Origin: Linnemannia elongata
Lineage: Eukaryota > Mortierellomycota > Mortierellomycetes > Mortierellales > Mortierellaceae
Assembly: GCA_036320915.1 (NCBI GenBank)
Contig: JAXBDG010000002.1
Location: 3,872,001 to 3,936,000 of the forward strand
Reading direction: 5' to 3'
Length of the DNA: 64,000 bases
The notes under the pieces are model-generated. The model saw only the letters and a program-made list of their open reading frames with translations. It made no database searches and was not told where the DNA came from. Shown in pieces: positions 49,005 to 61,023 of the stretch. Position numbers and translations under genes: made by a program. Within the stretch, counting starts at the first letter, position 1, and each line of letters starts with the position of its first letter.

Positions 49005-49754
49005 AAGCTCCTCAGAGAAGGTGATGATCCTTGACAGCGAATTTCTTGCCCTCTTCCTCCTCGAGTTTCTTCTCCCGGGTCCAGAGTGCCAAGGCCATCT
49101 TCATTTTGTCCATAGCTCGGACGTCCTCCAAACTTGTGGATAGAACTCGTAACTTCCTCCTGGAAATAATCGAACGCATATTGGGTCACCAACCGGACAT
49201 CAGTAGGATGAACTCTCATACAGAATGGAATGGCCGACTCGTCCAACCGATCTGCATCCATATTAAACTCCATCCGAGCCGGGAACTTGTCCGAGAATTT
49301 GGCCTGATTCTTAATATCGAAATCACACTTCAAGAATCAATTTTCGTGTTGATCTTGGCCTTGACCTAGGCAATGAAGAGGATGAAATCCTTTTTTTCAA
49401 ATCCGTAAACAACACCTGGAGACGATCATCCTTGAACCCGGGCTCGAAGGTATCTACCAACACCTGGTATTAGCCTTTGTAACACTCGTCCTCATTCGAA
49501 AGACCCTGGGCGTTACACACCTTCTCGTTGATCTTGCGCGCCTCCTCACGGATACCACCGTTTATCATGTAGGCGACCTTTTGGCGAGTAAGCACGAGTT
49601 GTTCCTGCAGCAAGGGAGCACACTTTGACCAATCCGACGCTTCGCGTGCCTCCTTCCAGGCACAGATGGCCTTGGCGGTCGAGGTTACAATGGACTGGAC
49701 AACATCCTTGGGCACAGGGGTTTTCTGTCTGTAGTTTACAGCCACCTCCAAGGT
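49005..49754 (-). pseudogene. M32 (Taq-type) carboxypeptidase relic
   Basis: Minus-strand pieces match the M32 metallocarboxypeptidase family in order. The first (49751-49490) has AICAWKEAREASDW and LVLTRQKVAYMI. The second (about 49468-49390) has YQVLVDTFEPGFKDD and LQVLFTDLKKR. The third (49320-49090) has DRLDESAIPF and DVRLVTQYAFDYF, then a vestige of the zinc site. In live enzymes that site reads HExxH; here it is HKFGG, so the Glu and the second His are lost. An in-frame TAA separates the first two pieces, a frame change and stop codons separate the second and third, and no start codon or carboxyl-terminal third is visible. This is a decayed fragment, not a working gene. Confidence 0.75.
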
Positions 49755-50872
49755 ATTGATTGATGAGAGATCATCGTTTAGATGCTACTAGCAATGTGCT
49801 GCTTACACCCTACCACCCAGAATTTTTCGGTCGCTTGGCCATTACGTCGTCTATCCTAGAGACGCTTAAGCAAGTAACAGTCATTTTGACAGGTACTGTA
49901 TTAAAAAGGCTAAGAAGCCGCCAGAGACTCCATCGTCATCATAACCTCGCCTCCTAAAGAAACCTTAGGAGAAACTGCGACTGCGCCCCAAACTTTAATC
50001 TGAGTACACAGGAGCCATGAGTGTCCCCCCTCGATCTACTCCTGTTTCTGTTGACGACTGCACTGAATATGGCAATTGAAGCATGAATGCGTAGACAGTG
50101 TAATTTCCGTGGATGCTCCTGAGGACGACGAATCTGGTGATAGAACCCCTTGGGTTACTTGATGTCGAGCGAGAGAGATTTGGAGGACAAACGAGCAGGT
50201 CAAAAAGCCTCGCAGCAAAGAAAGAAAAGAAAAAAGGTCAGTCAAAGTGACCTGAGAAAACTGATAATGCTGAAAACCATACCACGCACCCACCTTCAAG
50301 AAAATCGAATAGAGATGAGCGATCACCACCCAGAGCTACCAGCTGTATACGTAATCTTGACACCCAGAAAGTCACCAGGCAAGAGGCAAGGCTCGCACAG
50401 ACACATCGTTCTGGCAACAAAGCACCAAGAACGTTGTTGACGTTGTCCTTGCGTCTCGCTGATTGGAACTCGCACAAGCACAATTCTCCATTTGTCTTTA
50501 TTCCATTTTTCGTGGCACTCTTGCTCGAGTATGGCACGGCTGGTTGCCCATGGACTTGGGGCGAGAAAATCGACGGATGAAATAAATGAATACCACTGGA
50601 AAGCGAGAACAACTACGAAAAGAATGACTGCGACGAAGGCGTAAGCGGACTGCGACAAGGATATGGCGTCTGAATGTTGGATCTTGGATTAAGATAGGAA
50701 TCAGTCTGGGTAGGACTGATACGGCAATCAATAAAAGGAGATGCAACTTGTCTCCAGGAGATTACTTGACATTTTTAGTTACCATAGTTGTTCTTTTTAT
50801 TGGCCGACTATTGTTCCCTCTATACGTAGTTTTTTGCGAGTGTATTTATGAATTAAATTGCACCTGGATTCT
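49755..50872. other. unresolved interval, possible small membrane-protein gene on minus strand
   Basis: The minus strand at 50325-50680 has an open frame with a hydrophobic helix (AFVAVILFVVVLAF) and a Cys/Trp-bearing tail, but it begins after a TAA with no ATG. Another minus-strand frame (50540-50262) ends at a GTGGGT donor-like site, and an open piece at 50150-50036 (SPDSSSSGAST...) ends in a stop. They may be exons of one small gene or decayed DNA next to the carboxypeptidase relic. I could not build a full model. Confidence 0.3.
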
Positions 50873-51085
50873 TTAGTAGCATCTGCAGGTGTCGCCAAAG
50901 CACATGCCTTGCAGAGCTGGCTGGAAATCGTTCTGGCAGTGGTAAATGCAACGGATGCGGGTGCTGGGGCAGCCGTAGGTGTCGCGCTTCTCGAGAGTTG
51001 CCGCCACGGGACTGGCCTGGACTTGGGACACGACGGCCATGACGGCGAGGACTACCAAGGCGGAAAGGTTCTTGGAGATGAACAT
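50873..51085 (-). CDS. plectasin-like CS-alpha-beta defensin precursor (70 aa)
   Basis: Single exon on the minus strand with a proper ATG. A signal peptide (residues 1-24, LSALVVLAVMAVVS core) is followed by a short propeptide ending LEKR (31-34), a Kex2-type site. The mature part, residues 35-70, has six cysteines at 39, 46, 50, 62, 67 and 69, spaced C-x6-CxxxC-x11-C-x4-CxC. That is the cysteine-stabilised alpha-beta defensin pattern: CxxxC on the helix, CxC on the last strand, and a gamma-core GxC at G60-M61-C62. The CRCY ending resembles the CKCY end of the fungal defensin plectasin. Fungal members are secreted antibacterial peptides, several acting on lipid II; activity here is inferred. 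A TATA box lies 114-121 bp upstream. Confidence 0.85.
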   Translation of the reverse strand: MFISKNLSALVVLAVMAVVSQVQASPVAATLEKRDTYGCPSTRIRCIYHCQNDFQPALQGMCFGDTCRCY

Positions 51086-51198
51086 TTTGAGATTGTGTGT
51101 CGGAGAGGGTGGGTTCTGTGTTTTTAGGGAGCGGATGTGCCTGTGGGGGGTTGTGGGCTGGTTGAAGGAAGAGGTGAGTTGAGCGAGGATGTGTTTGC

Positions 51199-51206
51199 TT
51201 TTTATA
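51199..51206 (-). promoter_or_regulatory. TATA box of the defensin gene
   Basis: TATAAAAA on the minus strand, 114-121 bp upstream of the defensin ATG, a normal distance for a fungal TATA-driven inducible gene. Confidence 0.55.
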
Positions 51207-52118
51207 CTTTGTAAATGCGTACGAGAGCATTGTTGTTACCCGGTGAACGAGGTTATTTGTGTTTACTTGTGTAAGAATATTACCGAGCATTTGAGTCATG
51301 ACATGTCCACATATTTCGATGGACGAGATAGAACAAACCAAGGAGGGCCTTAATGGTCCAGACCTGTACTTTCCTATGGAGTACTTGGGAGATTGGTCAG
51401 AAAAATGACTACTGGATAAGGAAATCTGTGTTCGATTTGCGCGCACATCTTCTGTGTTGCTCACGTCTACGCCCAGTTGACTGCTTGCACTGTGAGGGAT
51501 AAACAAACACGAAAGAGAAAAAACCATCGATAAGTGAGATCGCAAGCATTCTATTCGCTCATATCTATTTCTTTCAGTGTTTTGGTTTTGGGCGAGAGGT
51601 TCGTGCATGATGCGAGAGAGGGGTTCACAAATGTTTTGGAGAACAGTTGCACGTTTATAAGGACGATGTAGACGAGAACTTACCGTTGTCCATCAATTCA
51701 GGTCCAAATATGTCTGTATGGGAGAGAAGGGCCTGGATCCTTTTACTTTATGTAGAAAACGTTATGACGCGGTTTGCGATGAGGTGATATGGGGTGAGAG
51801 ATAACACCGATGAACCGATGATAATTCAGGAGGAATGCGCTTGATTGGTACATGTGCCTCGTCACGAGAACTATGTTGGTTTGGTTAGTCGTCTAGCTTT
51901 ATCAGAGCTCGTTGGTGGTTCACCTCGTGGTGCGCCCAAGCATTGATATCTTAAAGGCAAATATCCCCGTCCATTCACCTCAACAGAAGCAAACAAAGAC
52001 CGACCGCCAGGCGTTTCAAACATCCATTGCAGAGAAAATCCTTGAATTAGAGGCATAATAGTCCAATGGTACTTCCTTGTCCCCGTGTCCATATTTGTTC
52101 TTTGCGGCCATGATCTGT
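51207..52118. other. intergenic, about 0.9 kb
   Basis: Between the defensin promoter and the end of the isomerase gene. A minus-strand ATG frame of 73 codons at 51871-52092 matches nothing I know and lies where the isomerase 3' untranslated region should be. No other feature. Confidence 0.45.
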
Positions 52119-53268
<1,150 letters not shown>

Positions 53269-53452
53269 GGTGTGAATGTTGAAGGTGATGGAGAGCAATA
53301 TGTATTGACGTGGGTGTCGTTGTGAACACACACTGATAAAGACAATAACGTGTACCTTAGTGCTCTTTGTCGACATGGTGACCGTTTTTTTATTATTGTG
53401 GCAGGCAGATATGGTATGTGTGTCGTGTAATGCGTTCTCGCTCAAATAAAAT

Positions 53453-54861
53453 TTACACCGCCCAACCTTTGATTGTCTTCTCCTCCCCTGTACCAGTAGG
53501 GACCAAAGTAGTGTCACGATCCCTAACAACCTTGGCCAAGATTCTGTCCGCACCTTTGGCCAGCAATTGATTGGCGACAGTCCGACCCAACTCGACAGCC
53601 AATTCCACGCTGCCGTTCACATCGGCAACAGCCTCCGTCTCAACAATTTCGGTTCCGTCCAGCGAGGCCACCAGGGCCTTCAAACGCAACTGTCCAACAG
53701 ATTCTGCTTCCGTGGGTTCGATTCCTGAAGAATGAACAAACTCGGTCCAGACACCAATGGGTACTGAGCAACCTCCCTCCAAGATCCTCATGACACTGCG
53801 CTCAGCCTCGCAGCGGAGACGGGTGGGCAAATGGTCCAATGGCTTAATCAGCTCCAGAATCTCTGTATCATCCGCCCGGCACTCGACTCCAATGGATCCC
53901 TGACCGACGGCGTGGAGCATGGCACTTGGTGGAAGAGTGGCGGTGATGCGCTCGTCAAAGTTGAGGCGCAGGAGTCCAGCTGCAGCCAACAACAGGCAGG
54001 TATAAGGCGAGTCGGCCGCATCCAGCTTGGCCAAACGTGTGTTACTGAAAAAAGAAGGTATCCAATAAAGATGGCAAGAAAAAAGATGAGATGGTGGTAG
54101 AAGGTTAGTACTCATTTGGCGAAAGATAGATATCCTCTGTTTTATCTGTTGTTGTTTTTTTTCAGATGAGAAGATAACTCCGTTGGTTCTTCAATGCGAG
54201 TAATGTTCTCCGCCACGCTAGTTCCCAGTCAAGGAAGTGATCACTTACAGATTTCCTCTCTAAGCAAACAAAGTGACAAAAAGAACAAAAAAAGGAAGTT
54301 AAAAGAAAACGTGAGTCAGTCAGGGGAAGCAAAGAAACCAAATAAGACCAACTCCAGACAACCGCAAACAAGGGCAGTATTAGAAGAAACAAAAACAGGG
54401 AGACCTACAACGTCCATGACTTGAACTCCCGGGCACAATCTCCTGATCTGACTCGCACGACGAACACTGCTAGTTCCCACAACGTCTCCCTCTCCAAAGT
54501 CCTTGAGTGCCTTGAATTCACCGGGACGCATGACCATCACATCGTTAGGCTCCTCACGCTTCAACATCGCACCAATAACGAATCCGGGCTTGATCTGGGT
54601 AGGGACATCCTTCAAAGAATGCACCAACAGATCACACTCCTTATTTTCGAGAGCAGTCTCGAGTTCGCGAGTGAAGACGGCGGTTGTACCGATCGAGGAG
54701 AGAGGTTGGCCCTGGAAGTTGTCGCCGGTGGTTGACATTCGGAGGAGGGGAAAGGTCCTTGTGGGGTTGGCCTTCTCGAGAGCGCTCTGGACCTGGACGG
54801 TCTGGGCGATAGCGAGGGCGGACTTTCTGGTGCCGATAGGAATGGTTTCCCTGGAGGTCAT
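53453..54861 (-). CDS. HEM3: hydroxymethylbilane synthase (porphobilinogen deaminase), with an 11-nt microexon (351 aa)
   Basis: Three exons: 54861-54409, 54259-54249 (11 nt) and 54044-53453. Exon 1 gives IGTRKSALAIAQT, TTGD, VHSLKDVPT and GTSSVRRASQIRR; the family then requires RGN-L-NTRLAKLD. The R-G-N codons and two bases of the Leu codon come from the microexon (TTAG|...|GTAAGT), and NTRLAKLD opens exon 3, so frame and conservation both demand it. The dipyrromethane-cofactor cysteine is C247 in EGGCSVPIGV. The enzyme joins four porphobilinogens into hydroxymethylbilane, an early step of heme synthesis, in the cytosol. The start codon faces the NDUFAF5-like gene across 502 bp. The start (MTSRETIPIGTR) is the usual position for the family. 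Confidence 0.95.
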
Positions 54862-55363
54862 GCTTGTATGTGTATGAAAAGGGTGGGGTTTGTTGGTGGT
54901 GGCGTTTGTGTTGTGTGTGCTGGTGATGGTCCTTTTGGGTCCTTGGTATGGTTCCTGCTGTATGTTATTAGTGGTTGAGGGGTGGCAAGTGAACGTGAAA
55001 AGAAAGAAAGAAGAGAACACTGTCGCGGGTGGGAAAATGCTTTAGAATAATAATAAAAAGGTACTACAAGCGAGCGACCAGGTGAGGTGAGCTGAGGTGA
55101 GTAAGAGCAGGGACTAAGGAAGGAGAGCACTCGAATGATTATTGTCTCGGAGGAGGAGCACCAAATGAGTCCCATATTTGTTGATCCGCCTGGATCAAAG
55201 CCACTGCGCAGAAGGGAAGATAGAGATGGACACACACGCCCTAAACAAGGTTCGTGTTGTAGTTCTTCTCTCGGAGATCAGCTTTACACTCTCACGCCAC
55301 TACATCCAAATCAACTTCCGGTCTTCTCCTTGTATTCATTCATACGCTCATTCACAACATACG
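54862..55363. promoter_or_regulatory. shared divergent promoter, heme gene / complex I assembly gene
   Basis: 502 bp between two divergent start codons. It must hold both promoters. GTGAGGTGAGCTGAGGTGAG repeats lie near 55081-55100. No TATA box stands out. Confidence 0.5.
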
Positions 55364-57035
55364 ATGCAACACACGGCTATGCTCAGGACAGGATACCGTC
55401 TTCTCTCAAGACCACTGCGTACCACAACAAACCATACTGCAAGACTTCTCTATTCAACAGCACCGCCTCCACCACCTGCAGGAAGCAAGACCATCCCTGC
55501 CACATTCCAGGTCTTCAACCGCGAGACAAAGAGGCTACAGAAGGAACGCGCTGCACGTAACACCGAGCAAAGCAGACAAGTGGACTATGTCAAGGACGAG
55601 GTCGCATTCCGTGTCGTTGACCGTCTTTTGGTACATTCCTCCTCACCATTCCAAGCAGCTGCGTGAGTTTGCTCGTTTCCATTGCAAACCAGAGACACCT
55701 TCCTCCCGAATACTGATAATTAAGCTCTTGACTTTCTGTAGGACATCAAACGCGAGTTCAACGAAGTGGTGGAGCTGGGATCAGGATGCGGCCATATCGC
55801 CAAGCACATTGACACAGATATGATGAAGAAGCTAATCATGTGTGACACGTCCGAGACTATGCTTAACCGCGACAGGGATGTCGAGTATGAAGGTACGCGG
55901 TCTCAGCCAAGGAATGGCCACTCAATTGGACTTTGGACAATACAAGCACTGATACTAATAATCTTTGAATATGGTCATACTAGTCCCGGTCGAGAGGCGC
56001 ATTGTGGATGAGGAGAACTTACCCTTCCCTGAGAACAGCTTGGAGTGCGTTGTGAGCAGTTTGTCGATGCATTGGATCAACGATCTCCCTGGCGCTATGA
56101 TCCAAATCCAGCGAAGCTTGAAGCCTGACGGCGTGTTCATCGCAGGACTCTTTGGAGGCGATACTCTCTTTGAGCTTCGGTAAGGAATATGTCTGCCTCT
56201 GACATTAGTATCATTGGGAGCTCAACTGCGAACAAGCAGATCAAAATATAATAACTGGCATTGTATCGCGTTGCCCTTTTCTGTTATGAAATAGGACGTC
56301 ACTTCAGTTGGCAGAGCAGGAACGGGAAGGAGGCATCTCGCCTAGAGTGTCGCCCATGGCTGACAGTCGCGACCTAGGAAGCCTTCTCTCCCGCGCTGGA
56401 TTTACACTCACAACAGTTGATGTGGACGAGGTCACTGTGAACTATCCCAGTGCCATTGAGTTGATGGAGGATCTCAGAGCCATGGGCGAGAGCAACGCAG
56501 TCATCAACAGGTATGTTTGTCGGCAGACATTTGGGGAGGAGGATCAAGAATTGCAACGATTGAAGGAAAATTAACCATATTTACTTTGTTGCATAATAGG
56601 AGAGGACTTTTGAAGAGAGACACTATGATGGCTGCCGCTGCTATCTATAAAGGTATTACTTGAACCGAAATCCACTCAGTAGCGGGTGAGGAGTATTATG
56701 CACGCTTACGGAGAGCCAACCTTTCTTACACATACTGAATCGACTGTTTCCTTCTCCTATAGAAATGTACGGCAACGAGGACGGAACCGTCCCCGCAACC
56801 TTCCAGATCCTGTACATGGTACGTTGCTTCGCCCTGCACTTGGAGCAAACATGTTGACTTGACTGAATTTCCTTGTTACTCACCCTGTTGTTGACCTTGT
56901 TTGATGTTATGATATTAGATTGGTTGGAAGCCGTCGCCCACACAAAACAAGCCATTGGAGCGTGGTTCTGCGAAGCACTCTCTCAAGGATCGTCTGGAGA
57001 ACGAGGGATCAGCATCAACGCCCAAGTCGGAATAA
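55364..57035 (+). CDS. NDUFAF5-like complex I assembly methyltransferase-fold protein, mitochondrial (351 aa)
   Basis: Seven exons: 55364-55630, 55742-55892, 55984-56179, 56295-56510, 56600-56652, 56763-56818 and 56919-57035, all phases matching. The first 30 or so residues are Arg/Thr-rich without acidic residues, a mitochondrial targeting peptide. Then comes [17 protein letters not shown] and a class I methyltransferase fold with [15 protein letters not shown] (SAM-binding glycine loop), [34 protein letters not shown] and [15 protein letters not shown]. The [10 protein letters not shown]...FQILYMIGWKP end is characteristic of the NDUFAF5 branch. In animals NDUFAF5 hydroxylates an arginine of the NDUFS7 subunit during complex I assembly. 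It is divergent from the heme gene and convergent with RPS20. Confidence 0.94.
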
Positions 57036-57248
57036 AGACTTTCCATGATTAAATACTGTTTCCTCCCGAATCCAATGCTTCAATTTTTACATGTAATCAT
57101 CCCGAATCCCGAATTCATAAAAAACAGATGTTGGTTTTTTTTAGAGTGTTTCCAATGTCATCGTTTTTATTGTTTGCCATAAAAGCCTCGGTCATAAAAG
57201 AGAATCCATTGATATCCTGTTCCTTGTATTGATCCTGAAAAGGCGGAT

Positions 57249-57614
57249 TTAGAGGGCAAGGGTGACCTCGCACTCGACACCAGACTCGAGGTTGATGGAG
57301 GTGAGCTGCTTGACGATCTCGGCAGGGGAGTGGAGGTCGATCAAACGCTTGTGGATCTTCATCTCGTAGCGGTCCCAGGTCTTGGAACCCTCACCGCAAG
57401 GGGACTTGCGGGTGGTGATGCGGAGGACCTTGGTGGGGAGACGGACGGGTCCCTTGACACGGAGGTTCTTGTCCTTAGCACGCTGGATGAGGTCAGTGCA
57501 GACCTTCTCGAGGTTCTTGACGTTGCGGGAGGTCAAGGTGATGCGGATGCGGTGGACAGGGGACTCGACCTGTTCCTCGACACCGGGCTTGGCAGACTTT
57601 TGGATGGCAGACAT
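57249..57614 (-). CDS. RPS20: 40S ribosomal protein S20 (uS10) (121 aa)
   Basis: Single exon on the minus strand, full family length. Characteristic segments: [70 protein letters not shown] and the closing [10 protein letters not shown] cytosolic small-subunit head protein. Codon use is very biased (nearly all C/G third positions), as for other ribosomal-protein genes. The lack of an intron is notable in this intron-rich window, although an intron in the 5' leader before the ATG is possible and would not be visible from coding sequence. It converges with the complex I assembly gene, with 213 bp between stop codons. Confidence 0.97.
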   Translation of the reverse strand: MSAIQKSAKPGVEEQVESPVHRIRITLTSRNVKNLEKVCTDLIQRAKDKNLRVKGPVRLPTKVLRITTRKSPCGEGSKTWDRYEMKIHKRLIDLHSPAEIVKQLTSINLESGVECEVTLAL

Positions 57615-58343
57615 GTCGACTGAGTGAATCTTTTAGATTACAGAGTGAACTGTGGGATGGGAAGAAGGAAACCAACCCAGGTCCAGGGGAGGGGCGGGAC
57701 TTAAGCTGGGATGAAAATTTTGTTTTTTGTTTGTGTTACGTCACTGTATTTATTTTGCACGTGAATCTTGCTTGATCCCGTCGCCACCAACTTCATTTCT
57801 CTCGCTCACTGATCCACAATCATGTACAGAGTGGGTCAAGAAGCCCGCGAAAGACAAAGGGTAAAACATCCACTAAGAGATAAGTATCGAGGCTGATAAG
57901 CGCAAGTGGGCTCCAACTCTCTAAACCAAAATGTCTCCAAGAAAATAGAAAGGGTCGGATGGACACATATTCCACTACACACAAAAAAAGTGTGTGTTCC
58001 AAGTGCCTCTACAAGGGCGCCAGGCAGGGTTCAGAGAAGAGACAAAGATCGTCAAAGAGTGTTTCTCAATACATTTCGGCAAAGAAGTGAGCTATATGAC
58101 TATGCCATATGCATGTTGCTCAAAAGAGTTTCCAACTTTCGTTCTTCTTCTAAGACCGTTTGTGTTTCTCAATGTCGCGCGTGACTATATGGATATAGCG
58201 CTTGCTACAGCCATGCTGTATGTTCTCATATGCCACTCAGTCGTACAAATAACAAAACATGCTATCTTTCATGTCCCACTCACTTTACCCCACAACATGG
58301 GATACTCGCTCAAGAACCGGGCGCAGGTCACACAGGCTTTGCG

Positions 58344-58377
<34 letters not shown>

Positions 58378-58758
58378 AAGACAAAGAACAAAAGCTATCA
58401 TTCCGTGGGCGAAGCATTAGATAGGAACGCACACCGTTGTCTGCTCCCTTAGCGTCTTATCCTGCAACATCATCCCGATATTTACCCAATTGGGTTCGAG
58501 GTGCCGCATTGGCTGTCTCCATCGCGGTACGTGAAAACTATGGCTTTAAAACCTGCCGAGAAGTAACACATTTTTTTTCCTTTCATCAACCGTTATCACT
58601 GTCGGTTCGCTTCTCTTCTTTTCATCTCTTTTACTTCACAACCCACCGACTCTTCCTTTCATTCACAGCTTGAGCAACCTACCTTTCTCGCACTCAACCA
58701 AACCTCCAAACCTTCCACCAACACGCTTCCCACCCGACAGAACAAAATTAATATCACG
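57615..58758. other. 1.1-kb divergent promoter region with A30
   Basis: Between RPS20 (minus) and chitin deacetylase 2 (plus). Contains A30 at 58346-58375 and C/T-rich plus-strand DNA from 58590 to the deacetylase start. No gene seen. Confidence 0.5.
58346..58375. repeat. poly(A) tract, 30 nt
   Basis: Run of 30 A about 380 bp upstream of chitin deacetylase 2. Confidence 0.9.
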
Positions 58759-59998
58759 ATGGCATCATTCTTCCGCCTTGCCAGCCTTGCAGCAGCTTTG
58801 CTCTCTGTTTCCATGATCGCTCAAGCTTCTGTCATCCCCGCCCCGGTCTTGACTCCCCAGTCCTCCAACCCGGAGCTCACCAAGGATGCCCACTTTGAAC
58901 ATCTTGAGAAGCGCGAATACGGTGTCATCACTTCCTGCAGAGTCCCCGGTACGGTTGCCATGACCTTTGACGACGGTCCATACAAGTTCACCAACCAATT
59001 ACTCGACCACTTGAAGCAAGCTGGCGTTAAGGCCACCTTCTTTGTCAACGGTCACAACATTGGCGATATCTACCAGTATGACTGGATTGTCAAGCGTGCC
59101 TACCGCGAGGGTCACCAGATTGCATCTCATACGTGGGGACATGCTGATCTGACGACTCTTTCGTACGACCAGATCCACAGACAGATGACCCAGCGTAAGT
59201 TGTTTGACTGTTGGAGGGCGTGGGATTGCTTTTTTCGATTGGTTGGTTGTGCAACCATGACTCCATGATCGATTTTTTTAGTGGTTTTTTTTTCTTTATC
59301 GTGCGTTTTGTTGTTGTGGTTCATTCTTTGTGTCCCGTGCACCTGTTTTCTTTGTCTCTTTAAATTGCTCGTTTTCTGCTCTCCAATGCCACGCTTTCGC
59401 CTTTGTTTCTTTATTTTGTTTTTGTGCTTAGTGCTCCCTGCTTGTGTGTGTTCTGTCGGTTACGTTTCATTGTTCGCGTCCAATGCATGTTTACTTGGGG
59501 AATAGTGTTATGTGAAAAATTATTTTGCTTGTTTCGTTAATGCAACCGATCGACTCACCGATCTTCTTTAATCTTGGTTTTTCTTTGTCATGTTCTTGCT
59601 TTGCCTCTATTGCTCAACAATAACAACAACCTCTCTTACCATCCAATCTAGTGGACGATGCACTCAAGAGCATCATCGGTGTGCGCCCCGTCTACATGCG
59701 TCCTCCCTACGGAAACTTGAACGGTGCCGCACAGGGCTACCTTAACGACAAGGGCTACAAGATTGTCAAGTGGAGGGTCGACACCAACGACTGGGCTCAC
59801 CCCGGCAACGTCGACGCTTCCTTAGCAGCGTACAAGCGCGCTGGTGGATCAGGTTTCATTGCCCTCGAACACGACACCTACGAGTCGACAGTTAACGATC
59901 TTGTCCCAAGGGCAATCCAGTATGCCAAGAACCGTGGTTGGGAGCTTGTCACTGTTGGCGAGTGCTTGGGTGTCAGCCGAGACGACTGGTACCGCTAA
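58759..59998 (+). CDS. polysaccharide (chitin) deacetylase 2, secreted (260 aa)
   Basis: Two exons, 58759-59194 and 59652-59998, phase-1 intron of 457 bp (GTAAGT...TCTAG). A signal peptide (1-23, ending AQA) is followed by a polar propeptide ending HLEKR (about 48-52), a Kex2-type site, then the NodB domain: TFDDGP with Asp71/Asp72, SHTWGHAD with His124 and His128, MRPPYGN, RVDTNDW and IALEHD. Expected to deacetylate chitin or its oligomers in the cell wall or medium. Its intron falls after the same Gln-Met-x-x residues as in the paralogue at 41045-42031, and LDDAL...IIGVRPVYMRPPYGN follows in both. Codon use is strongly biased, suggesting high expression. AATAAA at 60117-60122 can end the transcript. 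Confidence 0.95.
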
Positions 59999-61023
59999 AA
60001 TATTCTCTTGAAGGTCCTATTCTCTATGTGTGTTCCTTCTGCCGCTTCTTCCTTCTCTCCCACCTGGCGACAACAAAGCCGTTTTGTACATAACATGGAC
60101 TATGATATCTCAAATTAATAAACTGTCACCCTTAAGCACAATTATCTGTCTGCCAGTGTGGGTTTGTTCTTTGTGCCCTTGAGCTGAATGTTCCCTCCCT
60201 TCGACTGCAACGATCGCTTTTTTTTGTTTCTCAATCGGACCATCATCTTCTCTTCTCTTTGTCCCCTCTCCTTCTTCGTCCCTCTCTGCTCCTGTCATCA
60301 TCCCCCTGCTCCCTTTTACTTACATCAGCCTGCACTCAGGTAATGCCACTCGGAATAACACACTACCATTCACACTTCACAAACACACCAACACACACTT
60401 CAGCAATAAGAGGCACAGTTTATCTGTCAGGCAGTTCGTCTGTCTGTCTGTCAAGGAACAACACGGCTCAACAGCCCCAGCAACCAACAGTAATAAAGAA
60501 GACAAATTGCTTCGTCCAAAGAAACACCAACAACAACGACAGCATAACGAAACAGCAATATCTAGCAAGCATAGGAAGGCATACACACCGTACATACTCT
60601 CTATGCTTCTCCTCTTGACTGCAACAGTAACACAGAAAACTCAACTACGTTCCCTTCACTTCGTCACTTCGAACACTACAACAATTCACACTCAAGCTGC
60701 CTTTTTTTTTTTTTGCTCAACTTCCTCACACCTCTCTGTCTATTTATGCCTGCCTTGGGTTGCGCTCACTCACTCACTCTGCCTTTTTTTTTTCTTTCTC
60801 AACTTTCAACGACGACACAACTCTTTTTTAGCCTGCGAGCCGACAACACAAAGGATACCTCTCAACCAGCTCATATTCACATAACACCATCCTTTCCCGC
60901 TTTCTCTTCACCCCAAAAACACTTGCCTTTTCAAACCCTCCTCCTTCCACTCGCCTTGACACCAGTCTAACTACCAACACCCTCCTTTTTTCGACTCTTA
61001 CACACACAACACACACACACAAA
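59999..61023. other. intergenic, 1.0 kb, leader of the Ral-like gene
   Basis: Poly(A) signal AATAAA at 60117-60122, then C/T-rich and CA-rich plus-strand DNA (60250-61020) typical of promoter and leader DNA here. No gene recognised. Confidence 0.5.
60117..60122 (+). terminator. AATAAA poly(A) signal of chitin deacetylase 2
   Basis: AATAAA 119 bp after the stop codon. Confidence 0.5.

Noticed and set aside
50853..51608. 251-codon minus-strand frame overlapping the defensin
   Set aside because: Different frame from the defensin, contains its promoter, no family likeness; the defensin frame has signal peptide and ordered cysteines.
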